Below, one piece after another: positions 50,001 through 61,527 of a stretch of DNA of 64,000 bases. The translations under genes were made by a program, and so were the position numbers. Position 1 is the first letter of the stretch, and the number at the start of each line of letters is the position of its first letter. The notes beneath the pieces were generated by a model. The model searched no databases. It had not been told where the DNA came from and saw only the letters and a program-made list of their open reading frames with translations. Source of the DNA: Gyrodactylus bullatarudis (lineage: Eukaryota > Platyhelminthes > Monogenea > Gyrodactylidea > Gyrodactylidae); contig SSNU01000153.1 of NCBI GenBank assembly GCA_012064415.1, positions 55,451 to 119,450 on the forward strand. Reading direction: 5' to 3'.

Positions 50001-53000
50001 GTTTCACTTTGGGTTGCTGTGGCATCGGATGGGGGATTTCGGGTTGATGTAAATTGGGGGTTCCCCTCTAGCACTCTCGCTATTTTGGCGAGTTTTTTGC
50101 TGTTGGTGAATATTTTTTTGCCTTTGATCCCTAGTCTTATCTTCAAATCCTCAAAATGAGTTCCGACTCACCAACAAATTCAAATAGAAAATTATCTCAA
50201 AAATTATAGGGAATTTTTCAGATCTGAGAACAGATTTCTAATCAACCCAAATACTTGAGAATTTTTTATGGCCCCCTATTTTGTTCAATGATAACTTACT
50301 AGGTTTAATAAATGCTTTATCTATTTGCTAAAAAAGAGTGTAGAATTGTAATTAAAAAAAAGCAATTTCTTCTCTTCCAACAATGGTTTTAATCTTGGTA
50401 ATCAAAGTTATTATTTTCTCAATACATACTTCTTTTATCACTAATTCCATTCATACAGTGTAGATTTTATTGTAATTAATGTTATTCCGATTATAAATTT
50501 GTATAATCTAGAGTTATCTGTAAATAGATATTTTTTCTTAAAGTGTATATAAAAAAATTATTGATTAAACAATAATAAACATTGTACTTGAAATTCTTTT
50601 ATAATCAATTAATATTTTTGCATCATAAAAGATGAATTATTTACATTTATTATCGCTATACTAATATTAATAACAAACGACACTGTATATTGAAATAAAT
50701 GTAGCATAGAAGGAAAGTTTCAGTTCAGTTTTCTTGAAAAAAATTGTTTTTGAGAATAAATTTGGAAATTAAAAGATGAATTTTCTAACATTAGTAGATA
50801 TCATACTAAAAATTAGTTTTCATAAATAACCCTCAAAAAGCAAAACTTACAGATAACTTTTTAGACATTTCATCGATGATGAATTGTTAACATCTTAGAA
50901 GCCATAGGTCGAATACGACCTTTGTATCAATTCTTTTAGGTTACATTTGTCTTATGGGTCTAACTATTAGATGGAATCTTCAGATATCTATTGATTTGAA
51001 ATATGCAATTTCTTCTTTATTTTCATATTTATATAAATGAAAATCTGGTTTGTCCAAGGATGATTTAAAATCAGTTTCAACATTAGAAAAATGAAATCAA
51101 GACACTAAATGTCCCAAATATCAGCATTTAACTGCTTCAAATCCTCGAAATCGATAAAGATTTTGGATTCGAAAGTTGAAAAAGTGCAAATTTGATGCAA
51201 TTTTGAAATTCGAAAAATGGCCTAAATTTCCACAAGTAAAGAGTCTATGATTTTTACAAAAACCTCGATTTTTCATCAGAAATTTTTTTTACTCATGTTG
51301 CACAGTTTTACGATTTAAAGAACAAAAATTCTGAAAAAAATTTTAAAATGAAAATATGATCATATTTCAAATTTCAATTTGGCACCAAAATCCCATTTTT
51401 CAAACTTTAAACTGAAAATTTTTATTGATTTCAAAGTGAGAGAGTGATCAAAAGTTAATTTTCAGAATCAAAATATGACAAGAAAGCCGAATTTACTGAA
51501 TTTGTTCTAATGAATAACTTCATTATCGTTTGGGAGTAAAATATCGATTTTTTGATCATTTTCACTATTTGAAAATTAATGAAATTTCGACAAATCGAAA
51601 TTGCTCGAAAATTTTACGTTAATATTCAGCTTTCTTGTCATATTTTGATTCGGAAGATTAACTTTTGATCACTCTCTCACTTTGAAATCAATAAAAATTT
51701 TCAGTTTAAAGTCTGTCCTTGGTTTTAATTAGATTTATTTAAAATTGATATAATCAATAAAAGAAGATTAACCCAGTTAAACATAAATCATCTTTTAATG
51801 GTATAACAATACATAATTTGATAATTATCAATTAAAATCTGATTTAATATTCTCATGCAGCCCGAATGCTATAAAGAATTCCTTGGAATTGCTATTCTAT
51901 AATCCAAAAAGCTTCGACTTGGAAGAACAGCTAATGAAAAATCAAGATGAAACTTTAGCTGAGACTAATGAAGTTATTCCAAAGACAGTTGAAGAGCAAT
52001 CTGTTACCCAGACGATAACTCCATTGCCGAATGAGATCTCAAACACTTCCAGTCCAGATTCAGATGTTGGTTGATTCAATAGCTTTAATGAATATAATAT
52101 TTATGAATAGTGCAGCACCTATACTTACAAAGGTTACTAGAAATATTTTGTTCTAGGTGCTTAGGTAATATATCCCACAGGAACGTCTTATTTGGTAATG
52201 GATTAGCCCATGTCGCTGAATGTTACAGCTTACTAATTATAATGGATCCCACCGAGACTAGTACGAAAGAAACTCACAAAGCATTTAGAAATAATCTAAG
52301 TATACATATATGGTAGACCATATTATATTAATATAATAATACTATTGAGTAATCCATCCTATGTTAGATTTTTATACGATTTGTAAAATAATACAGTGCC
52401 AAATTGAAAATTTTAGCAAAGTAATAAAACCTATAAATCTTGTACACACGCACTATTCTATTTATGGTCGTGACTATGGAAATTACGATCCTAGAGCTTA
52501 AGATCAACGAACCTTTATAGAGTTTTCTGATATAAATCTACATCCAACAAACATGTGATGTACCGTGTTCATCGATGTAAATTTAATAATTCTTTATTCA
52601 TCTTAAGCAAACCTTCAAGTCAAATCAAAATCAAGATAGTTCCGATGATAAATATTCAATCAATGGCTCAATAGAACACATCAACAATGGCATTCTAACA
52701 GTTGATACGAACGATAGCCCCAAAGAGTTACAACTGACAAGGGCTAAAGCCAATTCAAAACTCTATAGGTAAAAAGAATTGGATTTAAAAAATTCAAATA
52801 GTTGATCTTGAGATTTATATTTTAGTCAACTTCCAGAATCAGATAGATACAAGAGATTTGATCGAAGAATAGGTGTCAACCTCAATGAATTACAGAGAGA
52901 GTTGAAGGAAACCTCAGATTTGATTGTGGATCTTCAGCCTCAATTTAACATTGAAACTTTTGATGAGGTAACACTTTTATTTATTAATTAAAAAAAACAA

Positions 53001-56000
53001 ATTAATTCAACATAATAATTTTTACCCATTCGATACCATAGCTAAACGAAGAAAGTTTTTAGTTTGATTCCTTCACAAAATTACTTGAAATGTGATGATA
53101 AAAAACATTTACTAGGACGAAATTTTATTAAAATTTTTTCTTTCACATAATCTCATTAGGGTCTAATTTATATCGAAATTTCCATCTACTAGTTAGTAAT
53201 TCCAAGGGAAATTTCGCCAATGAGAGGATTTATTTTACAATTAATTGTTACAAACTCTGGTATCCAAAGGGTTAACTTATTATGTAATTTCAAAATTACA
53301 TTCGACCATACATGTTCAAACTCTACACCAATATATTTATAGAACACTAAATCTAGTTAGTATGAAGATGGGAAATTATGATTTTTTTTTACAAAATCCT
53401 CAATTTTTTCATCAAGAAATCGAATTTGATTTTTTGGAATCTAAATGTCTTCTACATATAGAATCAGGGTAGAGACTGATACTTCTGAATACCTTCTTAT
53501 CAATTATAATTATTCGACTTGAACTATGTAGAAATCAAGAATAATGAGTAAAATCATTTTACTAGAAATGTTTCGTTCTAGGTGCTTAGGTAATATATCC
53601 CACAGGAACGTCTTATTTGGTACCAAATATTACCTAAGCACCTAGAACGAAATATTTCTAGTAACCTTTGTAAGGTTACTATTCATAAAATAATTTTATA
53701 AATCTAGATCACTGAGGCAATTGCAGATTTGATTGAACTTTTGGCCAATTCTCCCAACCATGAAATAGACAATGCTTTGAACAGTTTTAAATTTTTGTTT
53801 TCAAATGACACCGACTCAGTTAACACTGCAAGCATGAAGCCAACATCTTTGAGGATGGCCAGTAATGAGTTGTTCTTATGTCTGGAGTGGCATAATATGT
53901 ATCTGCGTAGAATTTTGTATAATCTCAAGAATTGCATTGACAAGCGCGATTCTCTGAACCGGTATTTGGAAATCATCAAGTCTGCTTTCGATACAGGTAT
54001 GGGTAAAGATTCTAGCCTAACCACGAAAACTGACACTAAAAACGTGAGACAGAATAACGAGTGTACTCTTACCAAAATCCAGACACAAATGGGTCTTTCT
54101 GCTGTGAAAGGACAGGCGAGTCTTCTTGATCTTTTCACTACCCAAATTAGGTGTTCATTGATCAGTAAAAATACCAAAATAACTATGCTGATTCTGAATT
54201 TTAAATTCGGTCTTGAAAACTGACTTTTTATTTAAAAAAGGCATTTTTGACTCTGAAACCATGGTTATCAAAACTATGAGAAATATCGAGCATGCGATTA
54301 ATAATTACATAATTGCTGCTATTGTTTCACGATTGAAAATTTTATAATTGTTCCTACAACCTCGGCAAATATGCTATCAAAAAAACTTACTATATTAATG
54401 AGTCAAATACACATATTTTTGCAGCCGAATAAATTTTCTCTCTATATTTAGAGGTTAAAAACTACCTTATGTATCTTTCACTTTCAAAGGAAAAAAGCAA
54501 AAGATGAAGATCAATTTAGGGAGAAAAATAGTTTTTTTCGATCGAGATCAGATCTCAGAGTATGGACCAAAAATAGTGTTGAAAATTATTTTTTAATAAT
54601 ACTCTCACAAAAAGTTTATTCAACGAGTTAGAAATTTCAAAACTGAAAAAAATTAATCTCACTCAATACTAGTTTAAAACTAAACTAACAAGAAGTAAAA
54701 TCCAGCTTCTTAGAAAGAGAGATCAAAAGTTAGGCAAAATCGTTTCAATAGAAAAACTGTTTGCCAAACAGCGTTTGAGTGTAAGAATTAAGAACTTATA
54801 AATTAAAATAATTTATTTTATAGCTACTCGTATTAAGGGAGTTGACTCGGCTGATCGATCTTGAAATGGAGAATAACGATCTTAAGAAGACGTTGAGTAC
54901 CTCAAAGTTTTTTTTACAAACAGAGGACTGCATCCTGCCAAATAACTTTTCGAAAATAATTTGGAAAAATGTCCCCTTTGAGTCAGAAACTAGATTAATT
55001 TTCGACAAGAAAGATCTCTATCAAAACCTATCAGATTATCATAATGAGAGTACAAATTACAAATTCAAATCTATTCCCTTTAAAACAGGTAATTTTTTTG
55101 TTTTGCCTTTTACGAATTTATAAAATTTTCTTTCGTTCATATTCTAATACAAAATTTGAACTTTTGAATCATGCCAGCCTGTACTGATGTTGAATTCTCA
55201 GGTAGAAAAAAAAATAAAAAATAATATAATATAAAGTGAATTCTTGTTTTTTGCATTAATCCAAAATTTTTACTTTTCGCCTGTGGCACTGACATCAACA
55301 CCAAGAACTTTCCCTTTCGAAAACTTTTAATAATTCTGGAGTAATAATTGTAGACATACCAGCTGGCCTCATTAAAATTCCAACACTGTTGGAAAATAGC
55401 CTTCCATGATTGTGTCAATACTTGTCAAACTCATTTATTTTGTCTATTGGTCCATCAGGTTTGTTATCACATGGCTTAAAATATTTAAAAATCAAAACTG
55501 TATTGATGAAATTTACACGAAGTAATCAGGATAGAAAAGATCTTTTGCAAGTTGAGAACAATTGATCCCGAATCGAAAACTTGCATGTAAAAATCTTTGT
55601 GAATAAACTCTGATTCTTATGTTTCGTGTATGGAAATGTCAGTGTTACTCTAAATCATAATTACCAAATTTCTCTGTACTTTTATGTACCTCTCATGCGT
55701 ACTACAAAAGGAAGAGGCTTTAATATTTTCTCAAAATATTGATTTTTTTTATTTTTCAGTATTTGATCTTCTATTTTCCGACCTATTAATGGATCAATAT
55801 GAAAGTGATGAAACCGAATTAATTAAAAATATTCCAATGTCTCAAATTTGTCTTGTACTCACGAGTCATTTGGATGATATTCAACGAAATACTATTGATA
55901 TTGTCCAAATTCTCAATTTCATAACCACTCAAGGTAAGCTCACTTTATCGATTCAACTATTAAAAATTTTGTCAATAATCCCACATTCTACAACTCTCGA

Positions 56001-59000
56001 GATGATTAACAAACTAAAATTTCACCAAAATAAGCTTTCACTTTCATCGGGTTGGCTGATCATATTCCTATTTTTTTGAAAATACCTCGAATATTACTTA
56101 TTATATTATTACTCCATCTGACAGCTATTGTTTTTGTATTTATCCCTTTTGAAAAATAGGAAAATATTTGGTGAAACTTTTGAGACAAGGAATTCTCTCT
56201 TCTCTATGATTTGTCTGTGGCATTTTCTATTTTCTTTTCTTTCTTTACATTTTTAGCCTATTTAATATCTCAGCTTGAAACCAGTCGTCATAACAGTGAA
56301 AAGGTTGTCAAACTCCTAGGTAAAGTAGAAAAGTTTCTTTTCGAAAACTCGCCAACTAATTGGCTTTATGAAATGAACACGCATACAATGACAACTCCAG
56401 TGGGAGACTTATCAAGCCATGTGGATCATTTGATTTCGAAAAATTTTATCTCGCAAATGATCAAAATCTTTAATACTAAAGAGACTCGACATGAATTAAT
56501 CAAATTTCTAGTCAGAATCAATAAGAATGTGAGTGATTTCGTTTTAATTTATTCAAATTTTACATTTATAATACACAGTACCTGTTATTCAATTAATTTT
56601 ATTTAAAGAAATAACAAGAGGCAAGATTATATCTCATTAGTAGTTTGTTATGATATAAATTAAAATTTTCAAACTAATTTTGAGCAAAAGTACGACCTTC
56701 AAATAACCTTGAATTCTATTGGTTGAAATTCACGATAATAAAAAAGAACTTGTTTAAATTTTATACGTTTGAAACTATATGATTTAATACAATTCTTATA
56801 TATAAATTATCATTTCTGTAACTTTTTAGTAAATTTTAGATAATTTTTAGAAATTAAATTTTTAATCACTAACTAATGTAGTTAAAATGAATATTGAAAT
56901 CGACTGTATTTTTCAGATGAGTGAATGAATTTCAATCATCTACAAAAAATTTTCGTAATCTGTCTTAAAATAAAAGAATTGGTTGATGATCATCATGAAA
57001 TAAAACAATGACGTCCTATGAAACCCGAGTAGAATTAGCTTTTCTTAGCATTTTATGAATCTAATGCAAAAGAGTTTCTGGGTAATATTACTAGCTATTG
57101 ATTTTTCCAATAAACATTTTGAGACTCAAGGATATCTCACAAAAATATTATCTCGCCTCATATAGCATACAATTTATACTCTAATGAGCGTCTGTTTTCT
57201 CTCATAAATTCCCTAATCAGTTTTAAAAATCAATGCTCTTGTAGTTGGGGAGAAAATTATCGTCTAGAAATCAAAATACCCACTTACTTTAAGAAAAAAA
57301 ACATTTTAGATGAGATGATATTTTTTTCAATAAAATTAATAAATATTATTTGTAGTCAATTTAAAAATTTATGAAGGTGATATTGAAAGAATTAAATTCG
57401 ATTGGGATTACACATTCTTAATGAAAAGGAAAATTTCAAGTGGAGATTCAAGTTTTATCATTGAAAATTTTAAATCTTGATGAATGGAATCTGAAATCTT
57501 CAATAAAAATTGTAAAAGTTAACCTTAATTGGAATAGAGTATATAACCAACCTTTTTCCAAAGCCTCTTCCAGACGTTTCGGTGTTGAGATAGTCAATCG
57601 GTTGCAATTATACGTAAACAGAAGAAGATTTTGATAAATTATTGACTTTGCAAATGGTTAATTTCAGGTTAATTTACAGCTCATCCGATCGAATCTACTG
57701 TTTACTTAATTGTGAATAGTTTTTTAGATCTGGACCAATAGGAATACTAAGGTTTTTAGATAAAATTGAAGAGAGACCAGGTTACAAGCGTCTCTTTATG
57801 TGGTTATTCGAATTTTGATTTAACACAATGGTTAATTTTTGATTCTAAAAATTGTAATTTCAATTTTTCAGCTACGTTCTGTCCAGAAATATTATGCTAA
57901 TAACTTTGAAAAGGCTGTCCAATCCAAATCACTTAGCAAAGTTTTGTCCGTCTATGGTCAACCGTTATTGATGGGCAACGGTCCAATTATTGGAGGCTTC
58001 ATACAAGTCATATTTCATGAAGCTTATCAGCAAAAGTATGAAGAAACTAATTTTATTCTCTTTCAACAAATGCACTCAAATTCAATATTTTATTAGCGAA
58101 AGTATAAAGGTGAACTAAGCAGATGAACTTGTAAAGAATCGGTGAATTTTAAAATTATAAAACAGTTCTTCCTAATCAAAGATTTTAGCATTCGATACAA
58201 CTTCATTTTTTTCTTACATGTAAAAATCTCTGAAGGGAAAAATCCTGTAACTTGACGATTGATGTATAATTATTAGGGCCTTGAAAAAGTACTATTTAGT
58301 CTATTTTTACTCTAGACATAGGACTGGCTTAGTTTCGATAATCTGATGAAAAAGTCTGCTCATCTTATTCAAATTTAATTCTCTACTAAATTATTTTCAC
58401 GGTACTTTTTAGCACTATTTTTAAAGTTAAGTCACAGCGTATAGCTAGCAGTATTTCATCGTGTAAGCAGCTAGCAAAAGAAAATTTAAATTCCAACTAA
58501 AAGGATTTATAACAGTTGAATGGGATATTTTTAATGAAAAAAATTTGAACTAAAATCAGAAATTTTGATGACACAAGATTTTACAAGAATTTACGGTCAA
58601 GTACCATATTTACTCAAAATCTCCTAAATTTTCTTCAGAGTACTATTTTTGAAGCCCTTATAATTATGCATTAATTATACGACCTGTATTACAATTCTGC
58701 ATGTCCCAAACACTCTTTTTGTACTACTTAAAAACTTTTTATATTTGATTAGTATTCTCGACCAGAATTTCTGACATTATGGAGAAATTTAAATAATGTA
58801 TAATAATGTATCCGAAATTATTATAGTTTATTTTTCAGATTTCCTTTGGATATAGAGAATATGTTCATTGTTGAAATTTCTCCTCTAATCGTGAATTTAA
58901 TTCAAATTTTTGTGAAGAAAAAGTCTATTCATGAGCAATCTGAAACTCTGGAAATGATCAAAGAATTAAATGAATTATCAATTGAGGAATTTGATTCAAG

Positions 59001-59133
59001 AATTTTACAAAATAAAGTTATTTCGGCTTTATTCATTGAAGTTATGTTGAACAATGAGAACACCAAATTAGCTGATAAAGCGAGAAATTTTTTGCGGGAA
59101 ATCAATCTTTGTACAGATAATCAACGTCTTTGA
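35016..59133 (+). CDS. RIPOR (FAM65)-like Rho-interacting polarity regulator
   Basis: Fifteen exons join in phase: 35016-35549, 35599-35640, 35705-35753, 35893-36470, 38802-39002, 46055-46200, 51861-52065, 52608-52768, 52826-52967, 53708-54043, 54824-55088, 55760-55933, 56257-56528, 57872-58035, 58839-59133. The product is about 1,187 residues. The diagnostic block spans exons 4-7: a coiled coil, FLGVIR, then DRWKCRGWID, WDEKSHIFHPAIDNNLSVKV and a sheet ending GSLRGILLTEW, matching the C2-like N-terminal region of RIPOR/FAM65 proteins, which bind Rho GTPases and regulate polarity and adhesion. The remainder is acidic linker and a helical C-terminus. The first ~240 residues are not recognised. 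Exon 4 could instead run on to a stop at 36485 if the gttagt donor at 36471 is unused. The three largest introns are 2.3, 7.1 and 5.7 kb, far longer than in the neighbours. Confidence 0.75.
36711..37034. repeat. Perfect hairpin with 149-bp arms in a RIPOR intron
   Basis: 36711-36859 and 36886-37034 are exact reverse complements with a 26-bp loop. Within the arms lies cgccgggtctcatcagact, related to sequence at 49.6 kb and the window's right edge. Perfect arms mean a very recent event or an assembly or library artefact. Confidence 0.9.
38111..38272 (+). pseudogene. Possible BEL/Pao retroelement fragment
   Basis: A 53-codon frame reads CNQKCKICKRRFKRLEKTLA, then REEGTRAIYDVYSISEYE before a stop. 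A rLEkxLxr...lrxxY...xxEY pattern occurs in BEL/Pao polyproteins between protease and RT. Short and unflanked, so the assignment is tentative. It lies inside RIPOR intron 4. Confidence 0.3.
39290..39830. repeat. Foldback-family copy, decayed
   Basis: Shares cattttcactacttgaaaa, taatttcaaaatcc-like segments and a tagcgccaaattaaaattt core with the 11.1-kb copy. A second related piece lies at about 38500-38780. Confidence 0.4.
39840..40248. mobile_element. hAT-like MITE, uninterrupted copy
   Basis: 409 bp with ends taggctaggg and ccctagccta, flanked by ctactgac (39832-39839) and ctactgat (40249-40256), an 8-bp duplication with one change. It is the same family as 1056-5308 and represents the state before the gypsy insertion: the sequence around tgaagcacct (about 39986-39995) is continuous here. 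Confidence 0.85.
41367..41951. mobile_element. MULE-type non-autonomous transposon with 30-bp arrays
   Basis: The ends gag(t/c)taattccaaaatt (41367) and its inverted form ending at 41951 match at about 21 of 23 bases. The flanks aatatgttg (41358-41366) and aatatgtta (41952-41960) are a 9-bp duplication with one change, typical of MULEs. The left end has ttccaaaattagcgc-like motifs at 41374, 41403 and 41434; the right end has inverted ones at about 41911 and 41941. An 86-codon minus-strand frame (41430-41690) has no recognisable relative. Confidence 0.8.
42460..42560 (-). repeat. tRNA-derived SINE head
   Basis: On the minus strand an A box, tggcctagtgg (42542-42552), is followed 44 bp later by a B box, ggttcaaaccc (42487-42497), the two internal promoter elements of tRNA genes. 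The acceptor and T stems do not pair, so it is not a functional tRNA. Confidence 0.6.
42920..43340. repeat. Foldback-family copy, decayed
   Basis: Begins gggaattcatgatttttaca and contains ttttttcatcaagg, aactctgagttgaaaatttt and cacgtgaatgga-type segments of the family. Inside RIPOR intron 5. Confidence 0.4.
45502..45692. mobile_element. Small MITE with about 42-bp inverted repeats
   Basis: cgcttgctacctgactatgt with tgtcttctgg on the left and its inverted, roughly 85% matching copy on the right (45650-45692). One arm recurs at 14335-14385. About 190 bp, non-coding, inside RIPOR intron 5. Confidence 0.65.
47207..47636. mobile_element. piggyBac-type MITE
   Basis: TTAA (47203-47206) is followed by ccctttatgtctc. 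The other end is ggtacatgaaggg followed by TTGA. CCCTTT-like ends at TTAA are the piggyBac hallmark; the right TTAA carries one change. A perfect 16-bp palindrome, gttccaccggtggaac, lies close to the left end. 430 bp, non-coding, inside RIPOR intron 6. Confidence 0.55.
49537..50184 (-). mobile_element. Inverted-repeat element with a 132-codon open frame
   Basis: 51-bp arms (49537-49587, 50134-50184) differ at 3 positions and contain ttgttggtgagt...aactcatttt. The minus-strand frame (49748 to about 50160) encodes a lysine-rich, low-complexity protein ending SRKRRRESRLLPIDPYIKRR. It has no recognised domain and no clear ATG. Next to the left arm, gtgataaagc and cgccggatctcatcagactc resemble the 36.7-kb hairpin and the right edge of the window. 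Possibly a rearranged retroelement piece; the class is unresolved. Confidence 0.5.
51404..51712. repeat. Foldback-family inverted repeat
   Basis: 84-bp arms (51404-51487, 51629-51712), nearly exact reverse complements including gagagagtgatcaaaagtta. Related flanking sequence (ggcaccaaaatcccat) extends left to about 51240. It lies 150 bp upstream of a RIPOR exon. Confidence 0.8.
52136..52215. repeat. Partial copy of the 53.56-kb MITE
   Basis: actagaaatattttgttcta then ggtgcttaggtaatatatcc, the same family as 53561-53662. A diverged relative lies near 36592-36690. Inside a RIPOR intron. Confidence 0.6.
53561..53662. mobile_element. Tiny palindromic MITE
   Basis: About 37-bp inverted repeats (actagaaatgtttcgttcta with ggtgcttaggtaatat, and their complement ending atttctagt) around a 30-bp centre. 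102 bp in total. It lies 45 bp before a RIPOR exon. Confidence 0.65.
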
Positions 59134-59466
59134 AATAAATTAATAAAAGATTATTTTAAAATAATTAATTTTTATGTAACTACTTGTGAGTAAACTTTAA
59201 AGATTTTTTTATATTAAATTTAGTTGGATTATATGCACTATGGTTTAGTCAAATTAGGAATCTTCAAACTATTGTCCGGGATCTTTTTGTAAACCAAGCA
59301 ATATCGAATTAGTTTGAACTTGTGTTTTCATTGGTATCAATTTGATCAATTCTTCTATTCATTTTTACAGTCTATTGAGAATCCTTAAATTTCTTAAATA
59401 AAAACAAGCAAGTCATTTTAAGATTTCTATAATATAGGTTCTATATATTCAAGAAACATTTCATAA

Positions 59467-60127
59467 CTAAACAGGAGCTTTAAGAAGATCTTCGTAGACA
59501 CGCATTTTTTTGGAAATGGACATATCCACGAAACGATCACCTATTGTAACAATCATACCACCAATAACTGATGGGTCAGTCTTAAGATCCAAAACTAATT
59601 TTTGACCAGGCTTAAGGTATAATAGTAAGGCCTTTTCAAGTGCAGCTGACATGGTATTATCCAATGGCTTAGCAGTGGTAACAGTACACTTAACTTCTCC
59701 TCGATGAGCAGACATAATCTCTTTGAAAGAGTTACAAACTGTCTCAATTTTGTTTAGTCTACCGTTTTCAGCAATTAGGTTGAAGAAATTCTTTGTTTGC
59801 TCGTTAAAGCTAAGTTTATCAATAACTTTGCCCCAAGCGGCAATTTTTTGATTCTTTTGAATACTAGGATCCTCACAAAATTGCTTAAGCTTGGCATCTT
59901 TAACCATAATTGAATACATTTTATCAAGATCTTGTTCGACTTGATCCAAAACATTCTTCTTCACAGCTGCAGTGTAAAGGGCGGATGCATAACGACCTTC
60001 AACGCCATGGACGGCGACAGGAACCTACAATTATATTCTTAAAGCATACTTTAATCTTTTGAGCAAGATTGGATGATGTCGAAAGCCCTCGCAAAGTTGT
60101 AATGAGGTGAAGGGATTTACTGTTCAT
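59467..60127 (-). CDS. ATP5PO: Mitochondrial ATP synthase OSCP subunit
   Basis: Exons 60050-60127 and 59467-60024 flank a 25-bp intron (60025-60049), giving 211 residues (human 213). OSCP connects F1 to the peripheral stalk of ATP synthase on the matrix face. The N-terminus (LHLITTLRGLSTSSNLAQKI) is rich in Ser/Thr/Leu/Arg and lacks acidic residues, as a mitochondrial presequence should. Then VHGVEGRYASALYTAA, LIAENGRLNKI, HRGEVKCTVTTAKPLD and KTDPSVIGGMIVTIGDRFVD are hallmark blocks. Start codons of this gene and the ARMT1-like gene are only 72 bp apart. Confidence 0.97.
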
Positions 60128-60199
60128 TTTTTTGAATAATTGCCAAATGGGTAGACATTTTAACAAGCTTTTATTCAAGCTTTATATAAATTTGTTTTG
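60128..60199. promoter_or_regulatory. Divergent promoter region, OSCP/ARMT1-like
   Basis: 72 bp between opposite start codons, the tightest in the window. Either transcripts start within a few bases of their ATGs or the leaders overlap. Confidence 0.55.
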
Positions 60200-61285
60200 A
60201 TGAATGGCGCAAATTCGTAATTTTAGAAAAGTTCATAATTTCTATTTTTTAGGCAATTTGGCTTTACTTTTGTATCAGAATGGATACCAATTTTGTTAAC
60301 AAAATCTATAGATTTTCTGAACAGATTTTACAAGCCAAATATCGGTGTTTCCGAATATGAATATAAAGAGCACATGAGCAGACTTGTGAAAATTCGTTAT
60401 GAAACAATGACAAATAAAAAAATTTTCCTTGCTGGACAAGACTATGAAAATCAAAAATATCTTGACAAAGATACTATCATTCTTTTCGAACAATTTTATT
60501 CGTTCATGAAAAATCTTCTAGAAGGTTACCCTAAAGAACTCAACTATTTCGGTCATATGGCACTAGAATCATTTGATGAATTTGAAAAACTTGCCATTGA
60601 CTTCTCAAACTTGAATATTTCTACCCAAGTCATCATTTCAGAACTCATGTATTTGGACTATTCGTTATACCTTGAAAAGTTCAAATCTAAAAACTATCAA
60701 GAAGATCTAGTTAACCAGCTTCAAATAAACGATAAATGCTTGGAAAATTTCATGGAAAATTTGAAAAATACTAACGTTTTGTCCAAGGTCATTGTCTTTA
60801 TGCCGAACTCAAATGGTTTTGAGATTATTCATGACATAATTCTGCTTAATTACGTGCTTGCTAGCTTGGAAGATGGGAAAGAGTTCAAAATAATCATTAT
60901 GTGCCGAATGTTTGACACCTTCTTTGGATCTTGTTCCAAATGGACATATATTGAAAATGTTGAAGAGGCATTGAAACGATTTGATGAATACGAAAAGTAT
61001 CTTTCTTGGTTTTTGAAAAGTTACAATGATGAAAGTATTACTTTTCAAGTCTTTAATGGGAGCTTCGAGAGTATATATCTGCAACACAATCCTGCAGGTG
61101 TTATATGTCGCGGTGCTATTAATCACATATGCTTGGAAGAGTTCCGTGAAAAAACACCAAAATTATGCCGAAATGCTTTGTCTTTCCATCAAACCTCAAT
61201 ATGCTACGGTAAGCCTTCAGAAAAATTCTATTCTATAGACGATGATTTTACATTTGACCAAGGTGATGTAAAACTTTACTCTTGA
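60200..61285 (+). CDS. ARMT1-like DUF89 protein with altered metal site
   Basis: Exon 1 is 17 nt (60200-60216). A 36-bp intron (60217-60252) leads to exon 2 (60253-61285), giving 349 residues. With this intron the N-terminus reads FGFTFVSEWIPILLTKSIDF, matching the conserved start of ARMT1 (a Tyr-Ile-Pro-x-Leu-Thr-Lys-type block). Later NSNGFEIIHDIIL matches the family's DNSGFELVTDLIL metal-binding segment, and CRGAINHICLEE stands where the family has KGDxNYRxL. The expected metal-binding Asp residues are replaced (MPNSNG, RGAIN). ARMT1 is a metal-dependent phosphatase family member reported to have carboxyl methyltransferase activity. This shorter copy (human about 440) may have lost catalysis. 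Confidence 0.72.
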
Positions 61286-61527
61286 TGTTATCAAATTGGT
61301 CATGAGTATATTGACTCAATACTGTATTAAGCAATTTTTTTTATTATACAGCATTATAATAAATTTATATTTAAATGTATTATCCACATCAATTGTAAAT
61401 GAATAGAAATAAATAAATAAGCGAGATAATATATTCTTGTATTTATAATCTTTAAAATAAAATAACACAGTTATACTTTTTATCTGTTCTATTTCTGTGG
61501 TTGACCTTTTATTCATTTTGAAGAAGA

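Noticed and set aside
53704..54177. 157-codon minus-strand open frame
   Set aside because: It lies antisense to RIPOR exon 10 and reflects its codon composition; the plus strand has matching splice sites and phase.
54044..54223. Extension of RIPOR exon 10 to the stop at 54223
   Set aside because: A good gtgaga donor at 54044 is in phase 0 with the acceptor at 54823, and later exons continue the protein.
60809..61126. Minus-strand frame of 105 codons
   Set aside because: Shadow of the ARMT1-like gene.
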